Assembly (NCBI GenBank): GCA_963422415.1
Contig: OY729430.1
Coordinates: 2,914,001 to 2,978,000, forward strand
Direction of reading: 5' to 3'
Source: Bin34 sp963422415
GTDB taxonomy: Bacteria; Chloroflexota; Anaerolineae; Caldilineales; Caldilineaceae
DNA length: 64,000 nt
Of this stretch, positions 7,852-16,500 are shown in pieces. Numbering within the stretch: position 1 is the first letter of the stretch; every line of letters begins with the position of its first letter. The notes beneath the pieces were generated by a model that was not told the origin of the DNA, ran no database searches, and saw only the letters and a program-made list of their open reading frames with translations. The translations under genes and the position numbers were made by a program.

Positions 7852-8496
7852 TCAGATCGCCTGTCCCTTCTTCACGGCGGATCGCACGGAAATCAGACTG
7901 CCGGGCGCACCCGGCACAGCGCCCTTGACGGCGAGCAAATCGCGCTCGGCATCCACATACGCCACCCTAAGGTTCAGGACCGTGGTCTTTTGGTCTCCCA
8001 TATGACCCGGTCCGCGGGCACCTTTGAAGGTGCGCCCCGGCGTGGTGCCGGCCCCGCGTGAGCCGGGAGCGCGATGGCGATCGCTTTGACCGTGTGTCTT
8101 GGGTCCTCCTGCGAAACCGTACTTCTTGACGGCTCCGGCAAAGCCTTTGCCGCGACTGATGCCGGTCACGTCAACGTACTCGCCTTCCGCATAGATGTCC
8201 ACCTTCACCTCCGCTCCGCTCTCCAGGGAGGTGGATTCCCGCAAGCGAAACTCTCTCAAGTGACGCAGCAGGCGTTCTCCGCTGCGGCGCAGATGGCCCT
8301 TTTGCCCCCCTGTCAGCTTGCGCGCGGAGGTTTCCTCGAACCCAAGCTGCACGGCGGCATAGCCATCAGTCTCCAAGGTCTTGATGTCCGTCACCCAGCA
8401 AGGGCCGGCCTTGATCACGGTTACGATCGTGGACCGGCCGCTCTTGTCATCGAAAAGCTGCGTCATGCCCACCTTGCGACCCAGAATGTACTTCAT
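7852..8496 (-). CDS. rplC: 50S ribosomal protein L3
   Basis: L3 is one of the proteins that start large-subunit assembly and reaches toward the peptidyl-transferase centre. The 214-residue product starts MKYILGRKVGMTQLFDD and contains GISRGKGFAGAVKKYGFAGG and the HRAPGSRGAGTTPGRTFKG segment near residues 145-163, both diagnostic. An open frame adds 14 codons upstream, but ATG 8496 is the family start. The stop is two bases before rplD. Confidence 0.96.
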   Translation of the reverse strand: MKYILGRKVGMTQLFDDKSGRSTIVTVIKAGPCWVTDIKTLETDGYAAVQLGFEETSARKLTGGQKGHLRRSGERLLRHLREFRLRESTSLESGAEVKVDIYAEGEYVDVTGISRGKGFAGAVKKYGFAGGPKTHGQSDRHRAPGSRGAGTTPGRTFKGARGPGHMGDQKTTVLNLRVAYVDAERDLLAVKGAVPGAPGSLISVRSAVKKGQAI

Positions 8497-8518
8497 GGTG
8501 CTTGCTGCCGCTATATCC

Positions 8519-8830
8519 TTACAGCTTGATTTCGACATCCACGCCGGCGGGCAGGTTGAGCTTGGTCAAGCTCTCACTGGTGCGAGGCAGCGGATCAATC
8601 ACGTCAATCAGCCGCTTGTGCGTCCTGATCTCGAATTGCTCCCGACTGTCCTTGTCCTTGAAGGGAGATCGGATCACCGTGAATTTCTCAATGTGCGTGG
8701 GCAACGGCACGGGACCCATGACCTGGGCCCCCGAACGCTCCGCCGCCTTGACGATTTCCTGGGCTGAGGCATCCAACAAGCGATGGTCGAACGCCTTGAG
8801 CTTAATGCGAATGGTTGCAGCAGGTGGCAT
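8519..8830 (-). CDS. rpsJ: 30S ribosomal protein S10
   Basis: S10 is a head protein of the small subunit and, as NusE, part of transcription antitermination complexes. The 103-residue product begins MPPAATIRIKLKAFDHRLLD and has GPVPLPTHIEKFTVIRSP and RTHKRLIDVIDP, the family signatures. ATG 8830 is the family start; a longer frame of 18 codons upstream is unsupported. A GGGAG lies 13 bases before the ATG, rather far. It follows tuf by 57 bases, joining the str-type and S10-type operons. Confidence 0.96.
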   Translation of the reverse strand: MPPAATIRIKLKAFDHRLLDASAQEIVKAAERSGAQVMGPVPLPTHIEKFTVIRSPFKDKDSREQFEIRTHKRLIDVIDPLPRTSESLTKLNLPAGVDVEIKL

Positions 8831-8887
8831 TGTGTTTAAGGTACTCCCAACAACAGCGAGAGGGGCTGAACCCCCTCGCCGCATGCT

Positions 8888-10087
8888 CTATTCCAAAATC
8901 GCGGTGATGGATCCGGCGCCGACCGTGCGGCTGCCTTCGCGAATGGCAAAGCGGGATCCCTGTTCCAAGGCCACAGGCGAGATCAGCTCTACCTCCATCT
9001 CCACATTGTCCCCTGGCATCACCATGTCCACGCCGGCCGGCAGCAAGATGACGCCGGTCACGTCTAGGGTGCGGATGTAGAACTGGGGTCGGTAGCCTGG
9101 GAAGAAGGGTTTGTGGCGCCCCCCTTCATCCGTCCGCAGCACATAGACCGTGGCCTTGTACTTGGTATGCGGGGTGATCGAGCCAGGCAAGGATAGCACC
9201 TGCCCCCTTTCCACATCGGTGCGGTCAATGCCACGCAGCAGACATCCCACGTTGTCCCCGGCCCGACCTTCGTCCAGCAGTTTGCGGAACATCTCTACGC
9301 CGGTCACGGTCGTGGTCACCGTTTCCTTGAGTCCCACGATTTCCACATTTTCCATGGGATGAATCACGCCTCTCTCCACACGTCCAGTCACCACGGTGCC
9401 GCGGCCCTTGATGGAGAAGACATCCTCGATGGGCATGAGGAAGGGGAGATCCACGTCCCGCTCAGGCTGAGGGATATAGGAATCCACCGCCTGTACCAAC
9501 TCCCAAATGCAGGCATACTCCGGCGCCTGGGGATCGGTGCTTTCGCTTTCCAAGGCCGCCAGGGCGGAACCGCGCACAATGGCCGTGTCATCACCTGGAA
9601 ACTCATATTGGTCCAACTGCTCACGCAGCTCCAGTTCCACCAATTCCAGCAGCTCTTCGTCGTCCATCATGTCCACTTTATTCAGGAAGACCACCATGGC
9701 GGGTACTTCCACTTGACGAGCCAAGAGAATATGCTCACGCGTCTGCGGCATGGCCCCGTCCGGAGCAGAGACCACGAGGATGGCGCCATCCATCTGGGCG
9801 GCTCCCGTAATCATGTTCTTGATGTAGTCGGCGTGGCCTGGGCAGTCCACGTGAGCATAGTGCCGGTTCTCGGTCTCGTACTCGACGTGGGAGATGGCGA
9901 TGGTGATGCCGCGCTCCCGCTCTTCGGGGGCATTGTCGATCCGGTCAAACGCCTCGAACTGCGCCATCCCCTGCAGGGACAGAACCTTCGTAATAGCCGC
10001 CGTCAACGTTGTCTTGCCATGGTCTACATGACCGATAGTACCAACATTCACATGCGGCTTCGTGCGCTCGAAAACTTGCTTGCTCAT
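8888..10087 (-). CDS. tuf: Elongation factor Tu
   Basis: EF-Tu carries aminoacyl-tRNA to the ribosome as a GTP complex. The 399-residue protein has GHVDHGKT (G1, residues about 19-26), DCPGH (G3) near residue 81 and NKVD (G4) near residue 136, then the two beta-barrel domains ending in GAGSITAILE. The spacer between AAGGAG and ATG is only two bases, shorter than usual. The gene follows fusA after a 242-base spacer that holds a possible promoter and hairpins. Its N-terminal sequence resembles Chloroflexus EF-Tu, which is my main lineage clue. Confidence 0.97.
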   Translation of the reverse strand: MSKQVFERTKPHVNVGTIGHVDHGKTTLTAAITKVLSLQGMAQFEAFDRIDNAPEERERGITIAISHVEYETENRHYAHVDCPGHADYIKNMITGAAQMDGAILVVSAPDGAMPQTREHILLARQVEVPAMVVFLNKVDMMDDEELLELVELELREQLDQYEFPGDDTAIVRGSALAALESESTDPQAPEYACIWELVQAVDSYIPQPERDVDLPFLMPIEDVFSIKGRGTVVTGRVERGVIHPMENVEIVGLKETVTTTVTGVEMFRKLLDEGRAGDNVGCLLRGIDRTDVERGQVLSLPGSITPHTKYKATVYVLRTDEGGRHKPFFPGYRPQFYIRTLDVTGVILLPAGVDMVMPGDNVEMEVELISPVALEQGSRFAIREGSRTVGAGSITAILE

Positions 10088-10178
10088 GGCTCCTTCGTAA
10101 GCTCCCTACATTCCTCTGTCGACATTTTGTCCCTTGACCAAACCCTTTTTCAACACCTCGGCACCCGCTTTTCACCAC

Positions 10179-10211
10179 CGTCTTGCACCGAAGTGCGATC
10201 CGTGCAAGACG
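10179..10211 (-). promoter_or_regulatory. Stem-loop in the tuf leader, with a competing UUCG hairpin
   Basis: On the minus strand the arms CGTCTTGCAC and GTGCAAGACG form a perfect 10-bp inverted repeat around a 13-base loop. Inside it, GCAC-TTCG-GTGC can fold into a smaller stable UUCG tetraloop that uses part of the same 3' arm, so the two folds exclude each other. It would lie roughly 35-65 nucleotides into the leader if the promoter proposed at 10250-10280 is used. No T-run follows, so it is not a simple terminator. Function is unknown. Confidence 0.55.
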
Positions 10212-10249
10212 ATCGCGACACGAGGGCAGGCGCAAACGCGCAGAAGAGT

Positions 10250-10280
10250 AGTATACCCCAGCCTGTGCAAGACCCTGCAA
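10250..10280 (-). promoter_or_regulatory. Candidate promoter for tuf and the downstream ribosomal genes
   Basis: Minus strand: TTGCAG (10280..10275), 19-base spacer, TATACT (10255..10250). The -10 match is good, the -35 fair, and the spacer is two bases longer than ideal. A copy of the 9-mer GTCTTGCAC, also found in the stem-loop downstream, lies inside the spacer at 10265-10273, where a regulator could compete with RNA polymerase. Between this element and the tuf start lie about 155 bases of leader. Confidence 0.35.
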
Positions 10281-10329
10281 AAATGTGAACTGTGTATTCC
10301 TTGTTTCCGTGCCTCCACATTCCCCGAGG

Positions 10330-12423
10330 TCACCCCTTCTTGCCCCGCACCGGGGCATAACAGTCGAATTGCATGGAAAAATTGCCGCGGCCACTCGTTA
10401 TGGAGCGCAGCGTGGTGGCGTAGCCGAACATGTTCTTGAGGGGCACAGTGGCTTGAATCTGATTCATGCCGGGGGAATGGGGCACCACATCCGTGATGTT
10501 GCCGAAGCGGGCGCTCAGATCCCCCATCACGTCGCCGGTATAGACCTCCGGCATGACCACTTCCAGGTACATGGTGGGCTCCAATAGGATCGGGCGGGCC
10601 CGGGCCATGCCATCCTTGAATCCGAGGCTCCCCGCGATGTGGAAGGCCCTCTCGTTAGAGTCCACCGGATGGAAGGACCCATCCACCAGCGTGACCTTCA
10701 CGTCCACCACCGGATAACCTTCCAAGACTCCACTTTGCATGGCCTCGGCAATGCCGCGTTCCACGGGCGCCACGAACTGCAGGGGCACCGCCCCACCTAC
10801 GACCCGGGATTCAAACTCGAAACCGTCACCTTCCCGATTGGGCTCGATTTCCAGTTCTACATGACCAAACATGCCGCGACCCCCTGTCTGACGAACAAAG
10901 CGGCCCGTGGCGGACACGGCCTGGGTAATCGTCTCCCGGTACGCGACCTGCGGCTCTCCCACGTTGCACTGGACCTGAAACTCGCGTTTCATACGGTCCA
11001 CGATGATTTCCAGATGCAGCTCCCCCATGCCATTGATCAGGGTCTGGCCCGTGTTGTCATCGAAATGGACTTGGAAGGTAGGATCCTCCGCCGCCAGCTT
11101 TTGCAAGGCCAACGTCATCTTGTCTTGATCGCTCTTGGTCTTGGGTTCCACCGCAATCCGGACCACGGGGTCCGGAAACACAATGGCCTCCAGCAATACG
11201 GGCCGATTTCCGCCGTAGAGCGTGTCGCCCGTAAAGCTGTGCTTCAGCCCCACGATGGCGGTGATGTCGCCGGCCTCGCATTCCTTGATGTCTTCCCGCT
11301 TGTCGGCATACATTTGCATCAGACGACCGATGCGCTCCCGCCGTTTTTGGCGGGCATTGTGCACTGTCTCTCCAATCTTGAGTGTGCCGCTATAGACCCG
11401 GACATAGGAAAGACGGCCCACGTAGGGGTCGGTGACAACCTTGAAGACCAAGGCCGCAAAGGAATCCTGGGCCCGGGGCGACACTACCACCTCGTTTGCC
11501 TCGGTCTCGTTCGCCTCGGTCGTATCCCGCGGGTTGCTTCCCAGGACCGGAGGCACCTCCAGCGGGCTGGGCAAATATTGGATGATGGCGTCAAGCAGCG
11601 GTTGCACGCCCTTGTTGCGCAATGCCGTGCCGCACAGTACAGGCACCAACCGGTTCTCCAGAATGGCCGCCCGCAACGCGCGTTGCAGGAGGTCCGTGGA
11701 AATCTCGAAATCATCCAGAAACAGACTCATGACCTCGTCATTGACCTCGGCGATCTGTTCCACCATGGCGTCCCGAGCGGCCTGTGCCACCGCCATGCAG
11801 GTGGCGGGCACGGGGCCTCGATCGGGCTTGGCGCCCAATTCGTCCGAAAAAATCAGAGCTTCCATGGACATCAGGTCCACCACGCCTTGGAACCCCTCTT
11901 CACGCCCCACTGGCCACTGAATGACTACAGGCTTGGCGCCCAGCCGTTCAACCATCATGTTCACTGTGCGTTCCAGGTTCGCGCCCATGCGATCCATCTT
12001 GTTGACAAAGCAGATACGCGGCACCGCGTAGCTGTCTGCCTGCCGCCACACGGTCTCCGTCTGGGGCTCCACCCCGGCCACGGCGTCAAAGACCACGACG
12101 CCTCCATCCAGCACGCGCAGGCTGCGCTGCACCTCGGCCGTGAAGTCAATATGCCCCGGTGTGTCAATGATGTTGATCTGACACTCTTCCCCCGTGCCGG
12201 AATGCTTCCACAGAGTGGTAATGGCCGCGGCCGTGATGGTAATGCCGCGTTCCCGCTCCTGCTCCATCCAATCCGTGACCGCCGTCCCTTCATGCACTTC
12301 ACCCATGCGGTGGGTCAGGCCGGAATAGAAGAGAATGCGTTCCGTGGTGGTGGTCTTGCCGGCATCAATATGGGCAATGATGCCGATATTGCGGATTTTC
12401 TCAATCGGATGATCTATGCTCAT
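10330..12423 (-). CDS. fusA: Elongation factor G
   Basis: EF-G drives tRNA-mRNA translocation with GTP hydrolysis. The product of 697 residues has AHIDAGKTTTTERIL (G1, near residue 17), the switch region RERGITITAAA, DTPGHIDF and NKMDR, and the later domains ending SMQFDCYAPVRGKKG. Between domains 1 and 2, near residues 290-310, an acidic stretch rich in T, E and A (RDTTEANETEANEVVV) is longer than I expect of a typical EF-G. ATG 12423 is the family start; seven upstream codons are in frame but unsupported. Confidence 0.97.
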   Translation of the reverse strand: MSIDHPIEKIRNIGIIAHIDAGKTTTTERILFYSGLTHRMGEVHEGTAVTDWMEQERERGITITAAAITTLWKHSGTGEECQINIIDTPGHIDFTAEVQRSLRVLDGGVVVFDAVAGVEPQTETVWRQADSYAVPRICFVNKMDRMGANLERTVNMMVERLGAKPVVIQWPVGREEGFQGVVDLMSMEALIFSDELGAKPDRGPVPATCMAVAQAARDAMVEQIAEVNDEVMSLFLDDFEISTDLLQRALRAAILENRLVPVLCGTALRNKGVQPLLDAIIQYLPSPLEVPPVLGSNPRDTTEANETEANEVVVSPRAQDSFAALVFKVVTDPYVGRLSYVRVYSGTLKIGETVHNARQKRRERIGRLMQMYADKREDIKECEAGDITAIVGLKHSFTGDTLYGGNRPVLLEAIVFPDPVVRIAVEPKTKSDQDKMTLALQKLAAEDPTFQVHFDDNTGQTLINGMGELHLEIIVDRMKREFQVQCNVGEPQVAYRETITQAVSATGRFVRQTGGRGMFGHVELEIEPNREGDGFEFESRVVGGAVPLQFVAPVERGIAEAMQSGVLEGYPVVDVKVTLVDGSFHPVDSNERAFHIAGSLGFKDGMARARPILLEPTMYLEVVMPEVYTGDVMGDLSARFGNITDVVPHSPGMNQIQATVPLKNMFGYATTLRSITSGRGNFSMQFDCYAPVRGKKG

Positions 12424-12541
12424 ACTTTTTTCCACTCTACGCAATCACGCCCCAAGCCCACATCTCCACCGCGATCCTGCCATCAGAAAATGCAGCCCGA
12501 AGACGGCTCGTAAATTGTAAAAAGAAGGGTGAAACCGCGAA

Positions 12542-13009
12542 CTACCGGAAGTGCGCAAACGCCCGGTTGGCATCAGCCATGCGATGCGTATCGTTGCGCC
12601 GCTTGATGGTGGCACTGTCCCCGTTGGAGGTCTCGATCAGTTCGGCCGCCAGCCGACTGGCCATGTCCCGGCCACCTCGCTGGCGTGCAAAGGCAATCAG
12701 CCAGCGCATGCCCAGCGCCTGCTTGCGCGCCGCCCGGACTTCAATGGGCACCTGATAGGTCGCGCCCCCGACACGCCGCGGCCGAACCTCCACGCGGGGA
12801 ATGGCGCGCTGCAGGGCATCCTCGAACACCTCAATGCCAGGCCGTCCCAGGCGTTCCTCTATGATGTCCAAGGCCTTGTAGACAATCCGCGTGGCGGTTG
12901 ACTTCTTGCCATGCAGCATCAGATTGTTAATGAATTTCGCCAGATCCACCGAACCGTACCGGGAATCCGGGGCCACTGTTCTTGCGGGGGGTTTGTTGCG
13001 TCGCGGCAT
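12542..13009 (-). CDS. rpsG: 30S ribosomal protein S7
   Basis: S7 starts assembly of the small-subunit head and contacts E-site tRNA. The 155-residue product has MPRRNKPPART, LAKFINNLMLHGKKSTATRI and the VGGATYQVPIEVRAARKQAL segment, then MADANRAFAHFR at the end, all typical. ATG 13009 has AGG eight bases upstream. It sits 34 bases after rpsL and 118 before fusA, the classic str order. Confidence 0.96.
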   Translation of the reverse strand: MPRRNKPPARTVAPDSRYGSVDLAKFINNLMLHGKKSTATRIVYKALDIIEERLGRPGIEVFEDALQRAIPRVEVRPRRVGGATYQVPIEVRAARKQALGMRWLIAFARQRGGRDMASRLAAELIETSNGDSATIKRRNDTHRMADANRAFAHFR

Positions 13010-13043
13010 GCTGTAGACCTGCCTTGCACCTGCTTAGTGTAGT

Positions 13044-13457
13044 TTAAGACTTTTTGACTCCGTAGCGGCTGCGACCCCGCTTCCGGTTCTCCACACCCGT
13101 CGCATCCAGGGCCCCGCGCACGATCTGATAGCGCACGCCTGGCAAATCCCGTACACCCCCGCCCCGAATCAAGACGACGCTGTGTTCTTGCAGGGTATGT
13201 CCTTCCCCGGGAATGTAGGCCGTAACCTCCATGCCGTTCGTCAAGCGCACGCGGGCCACTTTGCGCAACGCCGAGTTGGGCTTGCGGGGCGTGGTAGTCC
13301 GGACCTGAGTGCAAACGCCGCGCTTCTGGGGATTGCCTGTTCGACTGGAGGTGGTGCGGCCCGTCAACGTGTTCTGCGTCACCCGCAGAGCGGGCGCGGC
13401 CATTTTCTTGGGCTTGGGCTTCCGCCCCTTACGCACGAGTTGATTGATAGTAGGCAA
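13044..13457 (-). CDS. rpsL: 30S ribosomal protein S12, with an N-terminal-region insertion
   Basis: S12 lies at the decoding site and affects accuracy. Core motifs are intact: MPTINQLVRKGRKPKPKK, TPRKPNSALRKVARVRL, and RGGGVRDLPGVRYQIVRG. At 137 residues it is about 13 longer than the common form because of an insertion after PALR (residues about 25-42, containing TQNTLTGRTTSSRTG). I recall similar insertions in Chloroflexota S12, which supports the lineage call. The start is TTG at 13457, six bases after GGAG. Confidence 0.95.
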   Translation of the reverse strand: MPTINQLVRKGRKPKPKKMAAPALRVTQNTLTGRTTSSRTGNPQKRGVCTQVRTTTPRKPNSALRKVARVRLTNGMEVTAYIPGEGHTLQEHSVVLIRGGGVRDLPGVRYQIVRGALDATGVENRKRGRSRYGVKKS

Positions 13458-13492
13458 ATCTCACTCCACTGTTACGCAGGTTTCGGCTGCTT

Positions 13493-13521
13493 CGTCTCTC
13501 GAGCCTCTCGGCCAAGAGACG
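13493..13521 (-). other. Stem-loop in the rpoC-rpsL spacer
   Basis: Within the 108-base spacer between rpoC and rpsL, CGTCTCT (13493-13499) and AGAGACG (13515-13521) form a perfect 7-bp inverted repeat; CGAG and CTCG inside the loop can extend it. No T-run follows on the minus strand, so it does not look like a Rho-independent terminator. It could be a processing or pausing site that separates rpoBC from the ribosomal genes, but this is a guess. Confidence 0.4.
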
Positions 13522-13565
13522 GAACGCAAACCGCAATTGTCCCTTACGGCGGGCACGGCGTCAAA

Positions 13566-16500
13566 TTACGGTCGCTGCAATGTGGAAAGAGACGACTCCT
13601 CGTCTCCCTCGTCCAAGGGGCTGACATCGTCCTCGCCATCCAGCATGTCGTTTCCCCCCTTGCTGACCTGCTGCAAGGAGTTGACCTCGTCCACGGCAAG
13701 GGCGTCGCCAAACAGGTCTTCGCTCTCGGTCAGTTCCTGCAACAGCTCCAGGTTCAAGGAGGCAATTTCCCCTTGATTGCCCACCAGGTCCAAGCCTGAA
13801 CTGCCCGCTCCCACCTTGGCCTCTGCTTCCAGACGGCTGTGAAATCCAGTCCCCACAGGGATGAGCTTGCCCAAAATGACGTTCTCCTTGAGGCCGCGCA
13901 ACCGATCCTCCTGCCCCCGAATGGCGGCATCGGTGAGCACGCGTGTAGTCTCCTGAAAACTGGCCGCCGCCAGGAAGCTCTCGGTGTTCAGGGCGGCACG
14001 GGTCATCCCCAGGATCACAGGCATGCCCTGCGCGGGCTTCCGGTTGTTTTCCAAGGCCAGATTGTTCACGTCCTCAAAGCGGTAGCGATCCACGTATGCC
14101 CCCAACAGGAAATCGGTGTCGCCCGTCGCCTGCACCTGCACCCGCCGCAACAGCTGGCGCAGAATGACTTCAATGTGCTTGTCGTGAATCTGCACCCCCT
14201 GTTCCATATACACCTTCTGCACTTCATTCAGAATGTATAGCTGGCATGCCTCACGTCCCTGAATGCGAAGGATGCCCTTCGGTTCCAAGGCGCCCGGGGT
14301 CAACTGCTGTCCGGCATGGACATAGTCGCCATCATTGACCATCGTCGCAGTGTGCGCGGGAATCTCGGAATCCCACTCCACTACATCTTCCCTTTGAAGG
14401 GTCAGGGCAACATAGCCATCCACAGCCTGGGCCGTTGCATCCATGGGCAGCAGCACGGTGCCCTCCATGCCCGCCAGTATGTGGCGTTCCTCATCTTCCG
14501 GCGCTTCGGGCTGCGCGTTGGTCACTTCGGCGATCACGGTGTCGCTCTGCACGGCATCACCATGGGCGACTTTCAGCGTCCAGCCCTTCGCGGGGATCCG
14601 CAGTTCGCGAGTCAACAGATCAGTCCGCTGGACGGCGAGGCGCCGGATCTCTCCGTCCCAGTAGATGGAGACCTTGCCGTCTATTTCGCTGATCACGGCC
14701 TGGCCCTTGGGGATGCGAGCTTCAAAAAGCTCCTCCACGCGCGGCAGCCCCCGAGTAATATCGTCCGACGAAGCCACACCCCCCGTATGGAAGGTGCGCA
14801 GAGTCAGTTGCGTACCGGGTTCCCCAATGGACTGGGCCGCGATGATACCCACTGCCTCGCCCATTTTCACCATCTCGCCCGATGCCAGACTGGCCCCATA
14901 GCAACGCAGACACAGACCAAACCGAGATTCGCAGGTCAGGGGACTTCGGATCTCGACCTCACGTACCCCGCTGTCCGCCAGCACCTGAGCCTCTCGCTCG
15001 CCGATCAGCTGATTGCGTTCCAGGATAGTCTCGCCGGTCTTGGGATCTTCGACCCGCTGGGCCACGCAGCGGCTTGCCACCCGCTCCCAATACCGATCTT
15101 TCTGGCTGGCTTGCACGTTCGCCAGAATGCCGTTGGGGGTGCCGCAATCCTCCTGCGTGATAATCACGTCTTGCGCCACATCCACCAAGCGGCGGGTCAG
15201 ATACCCTGCATCGGCCGTGCGCAGCGCGGTGTCCGCCAGCCCCTTGCGCGAACCATGGGTGCTGATAAAGAACTCCATCGTGCTCAGTCCATCCCGGAAA
15301 CTGGAACGAATGGGCATGGGGATAATGCGTCCGTTGGGATCAAACATGAGGCCGCGCATGCCGGCCAGCTGGTTAATGGTGCTGTGTCCTCCCTTGGCGG
15401 CGCCCGAAATGGACATGGCGCCGACATTGGTCAAGGGGTCCAAACCCTCCTTGATGCGGGATGAAACTTCATCCGTGGCACGGCTCCAAGCCTGCACCCG
15501 ATTGTCCTCCCACTCCGAACTGGTCAGCAAGCCACGTCGGTATTGCGCTTCCGCCTGCGCTTCGCCATCCTGTGCCACCTTGATAATGTCCGCCTTCTCC
15601 ACCGGCGCCTCAAGGTCGCTCACGGCAATGGTAATGCCGGAACGGGTCGCGTAGTGAAAGCCGATGCTTTTGATCTGGTCCGCTACGTCCGCCGTGATTT
15701 CAGGCCCCATGCGACGATAGCACAGTTGCACCAAGTCATTGACGCCCTCCTTGTCAAGGCGTTCGTTCACAAACTGCAGAGACTCCGGCAGCACGAGGTT
15801 GAAGATGATGCGGCCCGCGGTGGTGCGGGTGAATTCCACCGGATCATCGGACCCCTTGTTCAGCGCGGTATGCGCCAGAATGTCCTGTGTTTCTTGTAGG
15901 AAGACATTGCCGAAGCCCTTGACCTTCTCCTTGAAGCCTTCGGCGTCTTCTTCCAGGCGCGCCTGCAGCTCTTCCGCCGTCTTGACCCCATGGGCCTGCA
16001 GGGCCTGCAGGCAGCGGGAATTGAGGCCCAGCGTCTCAATGGGCGTCTCGTCCACAAAAGGCCGGATACGCACCAAGATAGGTTCCCGCAATGAAATCAG
16101 GCCCATATCCAAGGCATATTCGGCTTGCACTGGATTCGGATATCGCCGCAATTCGGCATCGGGACGATCCTCGTTTTCCATGGATGTGAGATAGAACACG
16201 CCCATCACCATGTCCTTGGTCGGCGACACAATCGGTTCGCCACTACTGGGCTTGAGCAGATTGCGTGTCGAAAGCATCAGCTCGCGGGCTTCCTTGACCG
16301 CCTGCTGGCTCAGGGGCACGTGCACCGCCATCTGGTCTCCGTCAAAATCGGCATTGAAGGCGGTGCAGACCAAGGGATGCAACTGAATGGCGCTACCTTC
16401 GATCAACTTGACCTCGAAGGCCTGTATACCCAGCCGATGCAGTGTGGGGGCCCGGTTCAAGAGCACAGGTCGTTCTTGACATATAGACCCCAGCACATCC

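Noticed and set aside
10639..12513. 624-codon plus-strand open frame opposite fusA
   Set aside because: It lies wholly antisense to an unmistakable EF-G gene, has no family motifs and is rich in His, Gln and Gly as expected of an antisense shadow.
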